From an uncultured Ruminococcus sp. (lineage in GTDB: Bacteria > Bacillota > Clostridia > Oscillospirales > Ruminococcaceae), in contig USCU01000094.1 in NCBI GenBank assembly GCA_900553335.1, positions 1 to 5,307 of the forward strand: DNA of 5,307 nt, written 5' to 3'. The notes beneath the pieces were generated by a model. The model had not been told where the DNA came from. It did no database searches and saw nothing but the letters and a program-made list of their open reading frames with translations. The position numbers and the translations under genes were made by a program. This document shows, piece after piece, positions 1-4,832 of this stretch. How positions within the stretch are numbered: the first letter of the stretch is position 1; every line of letters begins with the position of its first letter.

Positions 1-13
1 CCTTGACGCCGCT

Positions 14-379
14 TTATCGTCTGACACACAATGCGCGAAGAGAAACCCCCATCACAAAGCCGAAATACGCGCCGGAAGAATATATCGAAACACGGTTGAT
101 CTGACCGAGCCAATCGATTGCCGAGACGCTGAAGACCCATACGACGGCATACCACATCGCAGCGCCCGCCGCCAGGATCAAAACAGACAGCCACCTGACA
201 ACGGAACAGCTTTTCTGCACGGAAAAGAAGCCAAGCAACAGCCCAAACAGAAGACAGGCTCCGAACTGAAGAATCATCAGACCGATGCGCAGTCCAGGCG
301 AAAACGAAAAATAGTTGTCGCTAAATAAATAACTCAACGTGTTTACGCCGTATTCCGCAAAGCCGGACAAAAGCGGCAA
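14..379 (-). CDS. Membrane protein of unknown family, N-terminus missing (partial)
   Basis: I do not recognise the family. The visible 121 residues are very hydrophobic, with likely membrane segments at about residues 29-50, 60-84 and 98-116, and a short basic tail ending in Cys-Val-Arg-Arg before a TAA stop at 14-16. The first codon used here is TTG, with no Shine-Dalgarno sequence in front of it. The frame stays open further upstream to a TGA at 410-412, and those extra residues include a hydrophobic stretch (Ile-Leu-Phe-Leu-Phe-Leu) that looks like the start of another membrane helix. I infer that the real start was lost at the junction near 380-398. Base composition is about 51% GC, unlike the nrdD gene it runs into head-on. 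The gene is convincing as protein coding from its coherent hydrophobic pattern, but its function is unknown. Confidence 0.6.
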   Translation of the reverse strand: MPLLSGFAEYGVNTLSYLFSDNYFSFSPGLRIGLMILQFGACLLFGLLLGFFSVQKSCSVVRWLSVLILAAGAAMWYAVVWVFSVSAIDWLGQINRVSIYSSGAYFGFVMGVSLRALCVRR

Positions 380-398
380 AAACAGAAAGAGAATGCTT
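380..398. other. Probable breakpoint joining two unrelated sequences
   Basis: Two truncated genes meet here. Leftward, the membrane-protein frame loses its N-terminus; rightward, NrdD begins abruptly at Val-Glu-Asp-Ile-Gln-Asp, which is well inside the ATP-cone domain of known NrdD proteins. The 18 residues that the nrdD frame can add upstream, from a GTG at 339, are simply the antisense of the membrane-protein gene and do not resemble an ATP-cone. GC content drops across the same point. It may be a real rearrangement or an assembly join; the sequence alone does not decide, and the exact base cannot be fixed. Confidence 0.65.
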
Positions 399-2357
399 GT
401 TGAAGATATTCAGGATATTATCGAAGAAAAGCTCATGTCGTTCGATTTGTATGTTTTGGCTAAAACATATATCATCTACAGATATCAAAGAGCTTTGGTC
501 AGAAAGGCTAATACTACTGACGATTCAATATTAAGCCTGATAAGAAATGAAAACAAAGAGCTTGCTGAGGAAAACTCAAACAAAAATACTATCCTTGCCT
601 CAACTCAGAGAGATTATATCGCAGGAGAGGTTTCAAGAGATTTAACAAACAGAGTATTGCTTCCTGAAAAGCTTTCAAAAGCACACGCTGACGGAGTATT
701 TCATTTTCATGACGCCGATTATTTTTTGCAGCCGATCTTTAACTGCTGCCTTATAAATATCGGAGATATGCTTGATAATGGAACGGTTATGAACGGAAAG
801 CTTATTGAAAGCCCTAAGAGCTTTCAGGTAGCTTGTACGATTACAACTCAGATCATTTCGGCAGTAGCTTCAAATCAGTACGGCGGACAGTCGGTCGACT
901 TAAAGCATCTTGGAAAGTACTTAAGAAAGTCTAAGGATAAGTTTGAGAAGTCAATAAGAAACTCCTGCGGTGAGGGCGTTTCTGACGAAACAATTGACAA
1001 GCTGGTTTCAGAGCGCTTAGAAAGCGAGCTTAAAAGCGGAGTTCAGACGATCCAGTATCAGATAAACACTCTTATGACAACAAACGGACAGTCGCCGTTT
1101 GTAACCCTTTTCTTAAATCTCGAAGAGGGCGATGAATATATCGAAGAGAACGCAATGATCATCGAAGAGATTTTGCGTCAGCGTTATGAGGGAATTAAAA
1201 ACGAGCAGGGAGTTTATGTGACTCCTGCATTCCCGAAGCTTGTTTACGTTTTGGATGAGCATAACTGCTTAAAGGGCGGAAAGTACGATTATCTTACACG
1301 CATGGCTGTTAAATGCTCTGCAAAGAGAATGTATCCCGATTACATTTCTGCAAAGAAGATGAGAGAGAATTACGAAGGTAATGTATTTTCTCCTATGGGC
1401 TGCCGTTCGTTCCTTTCTCCATGGAAGGATGAAAACGGTAACTATAAGTTTGAGGGAAGATTCAATCAGGGCGTAGTTTCAATAAATCTTCCTCAGATAG
1501 GAATTATTGCAAAGGGTAGCGAAGATAAGTTCTGGGAGGTTTTGGATGAACGTCTTGAGCTTTGCTATGAGGCGCTTATGTGCCGTCACAACGCACTTAT
1601 GGGAACAAAAAGCGATGTATCTCCTATCCATTGGCAGTATGGTGCTATCACAAGGCTAAAAAAGGGTGAGAAGATAGATAAATATCTTATGAACGGATAT
1701 TCTTCTATTTCTCTGGGATATATCGGACTTTACGAGGTTACAAAGCTTATGAAGGGTGTTTCGCATACAGATCCTGAGGGACAGGAGTTTGCGCTTAAGG
1801 TCATGAATAAGCTCAGAGGAACATGTGATAAATGGAAAGCTGATACGGGAATCGGTTTTGCTCTTTATGGAACGCCTGCTGAGAGCCTTTGCTACCGTTT
1901 TGCACGAATTGATAAAAAGCGTTTCGGAACAATTGAAGACGTTACTGATAAGGGATATTATACAAACTCATATCATGTAGACGTAAGAGAGGATATAGAT
2001 GCGTTTACAAAGTTTAAGTTTGAAAGTCAGTTCCAGAAAATTTCTTCGGGCGGAGCTATCTCATATGTTGAGATCCCTAATATGAGAAATAACCTTGAGG
2101 CAATAGAATCTGTTGTTAAGTTTATCTATGATAATATTCAATACGCTGAGTTTAACACAAAATCGGATTACTGCCACGAGTGCGGATTTGACGGAGAGAT
2201 CGTTATAAATGATGATAACGAGTGGGAATGCCCTCAGTGTCATAACAAAGATCATGCGAAAATGAACGTAACAAGACGTACCTGCGGATATTTGGGTGAG
2301 AATTTCTGGAACGAGGGTAAAACTAAAGAAATTAAATCCAGAGTGCTTCATCTTTAA
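393..2357 (+). CDS. nrdD: Anaerobic (class III) ribonucleoside-triphosphate reductase, 5'-truncated
   Basis: NrdD reduces ribonucleoside triphosphates to deoxynucleotides in the cytoplasm under anaerobic conditions, using a glycyl radical installed by NrdG. Counting from the ATG at 393 (654 residues), I see the last part of an ATP-cone (about 1-43, ending Arg-Ala-Leu-Val-Arg-Lys), the barrel with candidate active-site Cys118 (Asn-Cys-Cys-Leu) and Cys337 (Met-Gly-Cys-Arg-Ser-Phe), a C-terminal zinc site (Cys594, Cys597, Cys613, Cys616), and the glycyl-radical motif Arg-Thr-Cys-Gly-Tyr-Leu-Gly with the radical on Gly632. Family members usually have about 700 or more residues, beginning with a complete ATP-cone. 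The first half of that allosteric domain is missing here because of the break near 390. The ATG at 393 has only a weak purine stretch before it and is probably an internal Met, not the native start. The body of the gene is intact. nrdG follows 20 bp later. Confidence 0.95.
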   Translation: MLVEDIQDIIEEKLMSFDLYVLAKTYIIYRYQRALVRKANTTDDSILSLIRNENKELAEENSNKNTILASTQRDYIAGEVSRDLTNRVLLPEKLSKAHADGVFHFHDADYFLQPIFNCCLINIGDMLDNGTVMNGKLIESPKSFQVACTITTQIISAVASNQYGGQSVDLKHLGKYLRKSKDKFEKSIRNSCGEGVSDETIDKLVSERLESELKSGVQTIQYQINTLMTTNGQSPFVTLFLNLEEGDEYIEENAMIIEEILRQRYEGIKNEQGVYVTPAFPKLVYVLDEHNCLKGGKYDYLTRMAVKCSAKRMYPDYISAKKMRENYEGNVFSPMGCRSFLSPWKDENGNYKFEGRFNQGVVSINLPQIGIIAKGSEDKFWEVLDERLELCYEALMCRHNALMGTKSDVSPIHWQYGAITRLKKGEKIDKYLMNGYSSISLGYIGLYEVTKLMKGVSHTDPEGQEFALKVMNKLRGTCDKWKADTGIGFALYGTPAESLCYRFARIDKKRFGTIEDVTDKGYYTNSYHVDVREDIDAFTKFKFESQFQKISSGGAISYVEIPNMRNNLEAIESVVKFIYDNIQYAEFNTKSDYCHECGFDGEIVINDDNEWECPQCHNKDHAKMNVTRRTCGYLGENFWNEGKTKEIKSRVLHL

Positions 2358-2377
2358 TAATCGAAAGGTGAAATAAG

Positions 2378-2914
2378 ATGAATTATGGTTCGATAAAAAA
2401 GTGCGATGTTGCAAACGGTCCGGGAGTAAGAGTGTCATTGTTTGTAAGCGGATGCACTCATCATTGTAAGGGTTGCTTTAATCCGGAAACTTGGGATTTT
2501 AATTACGGTAAACTTTTTGACAGCGAGGCAGAGGATAAGATACTCGGATATTTGGTTCCTGATTATATAGAAGGCTTCTCGCTTCTCGGAGGAGAACCGT
2601 TTGAGCCGCAGAATCAGCCGGCTTTGACAAGCCTTTTGAGAAAAATCAAATACCGTTTCCCTCAAAAACAGGTATGGTGTTATTCGGGATATACGATAGA
2701 CGGTGATATTTTAAACAAAGACAGCCGAATAAGAACTGAGTATACTGAAGAAATGATAGGATATATAGACGTACTGGTTGACGGGGAATTCAAAGAGGAG
2801 CTTAAAAACCTGAATATTAAATTTAGGGGAAGTGAAAACCAGAGGCTTGTTGATGTTCATAAGACGATCTCAAGCGGAAGTGTTACGCTTATAAATGAAG
2901 ATGAGCTGCGATAA
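2378..2914 (+). CDS. nrdG: Anaerobic ribonucleotide reductase activating protein (radical SAM)
   Basis: NrdG uses a 4Fe-4S cluster and S-adenosylmethionine to generate the glycyl radical on NrdD. The 178-residue protein has the radical-SAM cluster motif CxxxCxxC at Cys26, Cys30 and Cys33 (Gly-Cys-Thr-His-His-Cys-Lys-Gly-Cys), the Gly-Gly-Glu-Pro-Phe SAM-binding motif at 71-75, and the Val-Trp-Cys-Tyr-Ser-Gly-Tyr-Thr strand at 99-106 typical of NrdG. The N-terminal Asn-Gly-Pro-Gly-Val-Arg turn is also characteristic. The start ATG at 2378 follows an AAGGTG Shine-Dalgarno sequence. Length is normal for the family, and nothing appears broken. It lies 20 bp after nrdD on the same strand with no terminator or promoter between them, so the two are co-transcribed. 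Confidence 0.96.
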   Translation: MNYGSIKKCDVANGPGVRVSLFVSGCTHHCKGCFNPETWDFNYGKLFDSEAEDKILGYLVPDYIEGFSLLGGEPFEPQNQPALTSLLRKIKYRFPQKQVWCYSGYTIDGDILNKDSRIRTEYTEEMIGYIDVLVDGEFKEELKNLNIKFRGSENQRLVDVHKTISSGSVTLINEDELR

Positions 2915-2939
2915 GCGGTATCTTGAAAGGACTTTTAAT

Positions 2940-3380
2940 ATGACAAAGATAAAGATAAAAAAACTTGATGAAAGAGCAACAATTCCGACACGGGGAAGCG
3001 AGTATTCAGCAGGAAGCGATTTATATGCAGTTTTAGATGAAGATTTAATAATTTCTCCTGCTGCTACCGTCCTTGTGCACACAGGTTTGTCACTCGAGAT
3101 TCCCGAAGGATATGCAGGACTTATTTATGCTAGGTCAGGACTTGCTTCAAAGCGTGGTCTTGCTCCTGCCAATAAGGTGGGAGTTGTTGACGCAGATTAC
3201 AGGGGAGAGGTCATGGTTGCACTTCACAATCATTCCGGCGAGCCTCAGACTATTTCTCACGGTGAGCGAATCGCACAGCTTGTTGTAACACCATTTTTGA
3301 AGGTGGATTTTGAAGAAGCCGATGAGCTTTCCGATACCGTTAGAGGTTCGGGTGGATTCGGTTCGACAGGAACAAAATAA
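2940..3380 (+). CDS. dut: dUTP diphosphatase (trimeric dUTPase)
   Basis: The enzyme hydrolyses dUTP to dUMP and pyrophosphate, lowering uracil incorporation into DNA and supplying dUMP for thymidylate synthesis. All five trimeric-dUTPase motifs are present in the 146-residue protein: Ala-Gly-Ser-Asp-Leu-Tyr-Ala (24-30), Ala-Arg-Ser-Gly-Leu-Ala (64-69), Gly-Val-Val-Asp-Ala-Asp-Tyr-Arg-Gly (81-89, containing the catalytic acid), Gly-Glu-Arg-Ile-Ala-Gln-Leu (108-114), and the glycine-rich C-terminal arm Arg-Gly-Ser-Gly-Gly-Phe-Gly-Ser (135-142) that closes over the substrate. I place the start at ATG 2940, which has GAAAGGA at 2925-2931, eight bases upstream; an in-frame ATG at 2895 would overlap nrdG and add 15 unrelated residues. 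The gap to nrdG is 25 bp. Linkage with nrdDG makes an operon for anaerobic dNTP supply and pool sanitation. Confidence 0.96.
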   Translation: MTKIKIKKLDERATIPTRGSEYSAGSDLYAVLDEDLIISPAATVLVHTGLSLEIPEGYAGLIYARSGLASKRGLAPANKVGVVDADYRGEVMVALHNHSGEPQTISHGERIAQLVVTPFLKVDFEEADELSDTVRGSGGFGSTGTK

Positions 3381-3402
3381 TTGACAATGTATAATTAATT
3401 AG
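3380..3402 (+). repeat. Short interspersed repeat, copy A
   Basis: The first 20 bases (3380-3399) match copy B at 3748-3767 in 19 positions, differing only by T versus G at the eleventh base. The shared core is ATTGACAATG followed by ATAATTAAT. The copy starts at the last base of the dut stop codon. Copies A and B are in direct orientation and bracket the toxin-antitoxin cassette. A TTGACA/TATAAT pair inside the repeat is only three bases apart, so it is not a promoter. Confidence 0.7.
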
Positions 3403-3409
3403 ACAAGAT

Positions 3410-3438
3410 TTGACAAAAAGACACCCTTGTGATAATAT
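3410..3438 (+). promoter_or_regulatory. SigmaA-type promoter of the small toxin mRNA
   Basis: A perfect -35 box TTGACA (3410-3415) is followed after 17 bp by TAATAT (3433-3438), one base from consensus. Transcription would begin near 3445 and give a leader of about 55 nt before the ATG at 3500. The downstream half of the spacer and the -10 box lie inside a perfect palindrome (separate entry). Confidence 0.8.
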
Positions 3439-3451
3439 AGTCACAAGGGTG
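3422..3451. promoter_or_regulatory. Perfect 11-bp palindrome centred on the toxin -10 box, possible operator
   Basis: CACCCTTGTGA (3422-3432) and TCACAAGGGTG (3441-3451) are exact reverse complements separated by eight bases that contain the TAATAT -10 element. Because the expected transcription start (about 3445) lies within the right arm, the toxin mRNA itself would not contain the hairpin. A protein-bound operator is therefore the simplest reading. In read-through RNA from dut the same sequence would fold into a strong stem, but no U-run follows, so it is not a standard terminator. Confidence 0.65.
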
Positions 3452-3473
3452 CTTGCTTAACGGTAGGCGGTTT

Positions 3474-3490
3474 CTCCTCATTAGAGGAGG
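3474..3490 (+). promoter_or_regulatory. Hairpin hiding the toxin ribosome binding site
   Basis: CTCCTC (3474-3479) pairs perfectly with GAGGAG (3484-3489) across an ATTA loop, burying most of the AGAGGAGGTGAT Shine-Dalgarno sequence that lies about nine bases before ATG 3500. Sequestered ribosome binding sites are a known safety feature of type I toxin mRNAs; here I infer that translation needs the hairpin to open or the RNA to be processed. Confidence 0.75.
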
Positions 3491-3499
3491 TGATAATAT

Positions 3500-3592
3500 A
3501 TGTACGATTATTTTTCGTTACTGGTGCAATTTACTTGTATGATAATTGCTGTTATCACTCTTTGTTACATGATATTCCATAATAAAAAGTAA
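3500..3592 (+). CDS. 30-residue membrane peptide, candidate type I toxin (holin-like)
   Basis: This short gene encodes Met-Tyr-Asp-Tyr-Phe-Ser-Leu-Leu-Val-Gln, then an uninterrupted hydrophobic segment to about residue 26, and ends His-Asn-Lys-Lys. One membrane helix with a basic C-terminal tail and a Phe-Ser-Leu-Leu-Val-Gln-Phe-like N-terminus fits the small 'putative holin-like toxin' peptides common in Firmicutes; family membership is inferred from the look of the peptide. It has an excellent Shine-Dalgarno (GAGGAGGTGAT) locked in a hairpin, its own near-consensus promoter, and an opposing antisense RNA, the hallmarks of a type I toxin. If active it would insert into the cytoplasmic membrane and depolarise or damage it when the antisense RNA is lost. 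The residues after the helix are few, so a non-toxic small membrane protein cannot be excluded. Confidence 0.72.
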   Translation: MYDYFSLLVQFTCMIIAVITLCYMIFHNKK

Positions 3593-3614
3593 CATAATTT
3601 TTTATTTATACAAA

Positions 3615-3703
3615 ATAAAAAATAACCGCCTAAACTTTTCCCTGAGTTAGCGGTTATTTTTTAACACAAACTTAGGAGAAACCGCTTATCGCAGGTTCCC
3701 TTT
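3615..3703 (-). ncRNA. Antisense RNA, candidate type I antitoxin (about 90 nt)
   Basis: The RNA is predicted from a consensus leftward promoter at 3710-3737 and the bidirectional terminator at 3617-3662; there is no open frame of note. Its 5' part folds into a stem, GGAACC with GGUUUC (template 3694-3699 and 3678-3683, one G-U pair), then a bulged U and two inner G-C pairs closing a GAUAA loop, followed by UCCUAAG, which is free to pair with the AGGAG of the toxin ribosome binding site. Its 3' part is complementary to the toxin mRNA 3' end through the shared terminator. It would bind toxin mRNA to block translation or trigger RNase III cleavage, as in txpA/RatA or the par/Fst systems. Both ends are estimates. 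Confidence 0.7.
3617..3662. terminator. Bidirectional terminator shared by toxin mRNA and antisense RNA
   Basis: A perfect 13-bp stem is formed by AAAAAATAACCGC (3617-3629) and GCGGTTATTTTTT (3650-3662), with further pairing of TAA/TTA after a bulged base. The A-run on the left and T-run on the right give a U-tail in both directions, so it can stop the rightward toxin transcript and the leftward antisense transcript. The two RNAs therefore overlap here by about 45-50 nt. Confidence 0.85.
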
Positions 3704-3709
3704 TTGTAT

Positions 3710-3737
3710 ATTATAACATATCTTTGAATTTTGTCAA
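3710..3737 (-). promoter_or_regulatory. SigmaA-type promoter of the antisense RNA
   Basis: Read on the minus strand, TTGACA (3737-3732) is followed after 16 bp by TATAAT (3715-3710), both perfect consensus boxes. The start would be near 3703. It is a better match than the toxin promoter, fitting the need for an excess of antisense RNA. Confidence 0.82.
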
Positions 3738-3747
3738 GGACAATTTA

Positions 3748-3770
3748 ATTGACAATGGATAATTAATAAT
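3748..3770 (+). repeat. Short interspersed repeat, copy B
   Basis: The core matches copy A (3380-3399) in 19 of 20 positions, and the 23-base unit matches the degenerate copy C (4761-4783) in 17 positions, including an identical AATTAATAAT end. A rho-independent terminator begins two bases downstream. It marks the right edge of the toxin-antitoxin cassette. Confidence 0.7.
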
Positions 3771-3771
3771 C

Positions 3772-3803
3772 AAAGCGGGCATGGATTTGTGTCCGCTTTT
3801 TAT
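3772..3803 (+). terminator. Rho-independent terminator after repeat B
   Basis: AAAGCGGGCA (3772-3781) pairs with TGTCCGCTTT (3790-3799) with one G-U pair and an eight-base loop, followed by a T-rich tail. It reads rightward and would stop transcripts escaping from dut or the toxin before the next unit. On the minus strand the flanking bases are not a clear U-run. Confidence 0.8.
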
Positions 3804-3851
3804 TTGCTCAACTGAATCATAAAATAATTATCGATAAACGTTAAAAAATAC

Positions 3852-3880
3852 TTGACAAACATAAAATTGTGTGATATAAT
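3852..3880 (+). promoter_or_regulatory. Perfect-consensus sigmaA promoter of the membrane protein/XRE pair
   Basis: TTGACA (3852-3857), 17 bp, TATAAT (3875-3880), giving a start near 3887 and a leader of about 35 nt. A 10-bp self-complementary sequence TTATCGATAA (3828-3837) lies 14 bp upstream of the -35 box; it could be an operator, but such short AT-rich palindromes arise by chance. Confidence 0.88.
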
Positions 3881-3921
3881 GCAAATGTCGGAAAACTAAA
3901 AAATTTTTAGGAGGAATTTTT

Positions 3922-4497
3922 ATGAAATCGGTTAACAGAGCAGCAATTATACTTACAAAAATATTGGAGGTACTGCATTGGTTTGCAGCGGCGGTAATGG
4001 CGTTTGTTTTGATAGCATCGGCAGCGTCAGCAAATTGGCTTGAAGAAATTCTTCAAAAAGGCTCGGGAACACTCGGCGACTCGCTTACAACATACGGATT
4101 TGAAATGAATGTTGTATACTCTGACGGTAAAATTAATATGACTGCAATTTTGCTGTTTTCTATTTGTGCTGTCATTATTCTTTCGCTTATGGCTATGGTT
4201 TTCAGAAACGTTAATCTTATTTTAAAAACCACTTTGGGAAAAACCAAGTTTTCCAAAGGGCAAACCCCGTTTCAAAAGGACAATACAAGAATGGTTAGAG
4301 AAATCGGAATTTTTTTCATTTCAGTTCCTATTGTATCGTTTGTTATGAGCGTAATTGCCCGTGCTGTTTTGGGAGTTGACAATGTAGAAATCTCCGTAGA
4401 CTTTCAAAACCTCATAATCGGAATTATAGTTTTGTGCCTGTCACAGTCGTTTGCATACGGAAATGAGCTTCAAGAGCAAGCTGATGAAACGCTTTAA
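3922..4497 (+). CDS. Four-helix membrane protein, DUF2975-like
   Basis: The 191-residue protein has four predicted membrane segments (about 15-36, 74-98, 126-148 and 162-180), with an outer loop of about 35 residues after the first. Features I associate with the DUF2975 family are the cytoplasmic stretch Gln-Thr-Pro-Phe-Gln-Lys-Asp-Asn-Thr-Arg-Met-Val-Arg-Glu-Ile-Gly (114-129) and the C-terminal Tyr-Gly-Asn-Glu-Leu-Gln-Glu-Gln-Ala-Asp-Glu-Thr. The start ATG follows AGGAGGAA with good spacing. The function of this family is not known. It is followed after 11 bp by a small XRE regulator, a pairing commonly seen for DUF2975 proteins, which suggests that the membrane protein senses something or modulates the regulator; that is inference. 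It is driven by a perfect-consensus promoter, so expression is probably high unless repressed. Confidence 0.85.
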   Translation: MKSVNRAAIILTKILEVLHWFAAAVMAFVLIASAASANWLEEILQKGSGTLGDSLTTYGFEMNVVYSDGKINMTAILLFSICAVIILSLMAMVFRNVNLILKTTLGKTKFSKGQTPFQKDNTRMVREIGIFFISVPIVSFVMSVIARAVLGVDNVEISVDFQNLIIGIIVLCLSQSFAYGNELQEQADETL

Positions 4498-4508
4498 GGA
4501 GTGATACT

Positions 4509-4718
4509 ATGCCGATAATATTAAGACTTGACCGAGTAATGGCTGATAGGAAAATGTCGCTTAATGAGCTTTCGGAGAGAGTCGGAGTATCAAATGTGAA
4601 TTTGTCTAAAATCAAAACAGGAAAAATAAGCGCAATTCGATTTTCTACGTTAGAAGCTATTTGTGATGTGCTGAATTGTCAGCCGGGTGATATTTTGGAA
4701 TATAAAAGAGATGAATAA
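4509..4718 (+). CDS. Small XRE/Cro-type regulator, YozG-like
   Basis: The 69-residue protein is one helix-turn-helix domain. The pattern Met-Ser-Leu-Asn-Glu-Leu-Ser-Glu-Arg-Val-Gly-Val-Ser-Asn-Val-Asn-Leu-Ser-Lys-Ile-Lys (about 16-36) covers helices 2 and 3, followed by Ser-Thr-Leu-Glu-Ala-Ile-Cys-Asp-Val-Leu-Asn-Cys-Gln-Pro-Gly-Asp-Ile-Leu, the typical end of the YozG-like group. There is no dimerisation or ligand domain. The start at 4509 follows AAGGAG, and the gene sits 11 bp after the membrane protein in one transcript. It probably controls its own operon; its target sites are not identified. A second GGAGG at 4733-4737 after the stop has no start codon at usable distance. Confidence 0.88.
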   Translation: MPIILRLDRVMADRKMSLNELSERVGVSNVNLSKIKTGKISAIRFSTLEAICDVLNCQPGDILEYKRDE

Positions 4719-4760
4719 TTTGTAACTAATTCGGAGGTCGGAATTTTAGAATAATTCGTA

Positions 4761-4783
4761 ATGTGTAATGCACAATTAATAAT
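4761..4783 (+). repeat. Short interspersed repeat, degenerate copy C
   Basis: Seventeen of 23 positions match copy B (3748-3770), and the final ten bases AATTAATAAT are identical. As with copy B, a rho-independent terminator follows within a few bases (4789). The weaker match and the AT-rich context make the assignment tentative. Confidence 0.45.
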
Positions 4784-4788
4784 AAATC

Positions 4789-4828
4789 AAGCCACAGAGA
4801 ATTTTTAAGTTTTCTCTGTGGCTTTTTT
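4789..4828 (+). terminator. Strong rho-independent terminator after the XRE gene
   Basis: AAGCCACAGAGAA (4789-4801) and TTCTCTGTGGCTT (4812-4824) form a perfect 13-bp stem with a 10-base loop and a T-run. It ends the membrane protein/XRE unit. It also lies just past the stop of the convergent leftward gene; the minus-strand flank (TTGATTTATT) is a weaker U-tail, so it may serve both. Confidence 0.9.
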
Positions 4829-4832
4829 CGTT

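Noticed and set aside
339..392. GTG start that would lengthen NrdD by 18 residues
   Set aside because: The added residues are antisense to the membrane-protein gene, do not resemble an ATP-cone, and lie in the GC-richer segment left of the break.
2895..2939. Earlier in-frame ATG for dut
   Set aside because: It overlaps the end of nrdG, adds 15 residues foreign to dUTPases, and lacks the well-placed Shine-Dalgarno sequence that precedes ATG 2940.
2061..3082. Leftward reading frames opposite nrdD, nrdG and dut
   Set aside because: They are shadows of strongly conserved genes and have no recognisable domain.
3073..3288. Rightward 71-residue frame inside dut
   Set aside because: It is an out-of-frame shadow of the dUTPase motifs.
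3381..3395. TTGACA and TATAAT inside repeat A as a promoter
   Set aside because: The two boxes are only three bases apart; 17 or so are needed.
3441..3460. Palindrome at 3422-3451 as a terminator for the dut operon
   Set aside because: The stem is strong, but the following bases have no U-run; real terminators are at 3617-3662 and 3772-3803.
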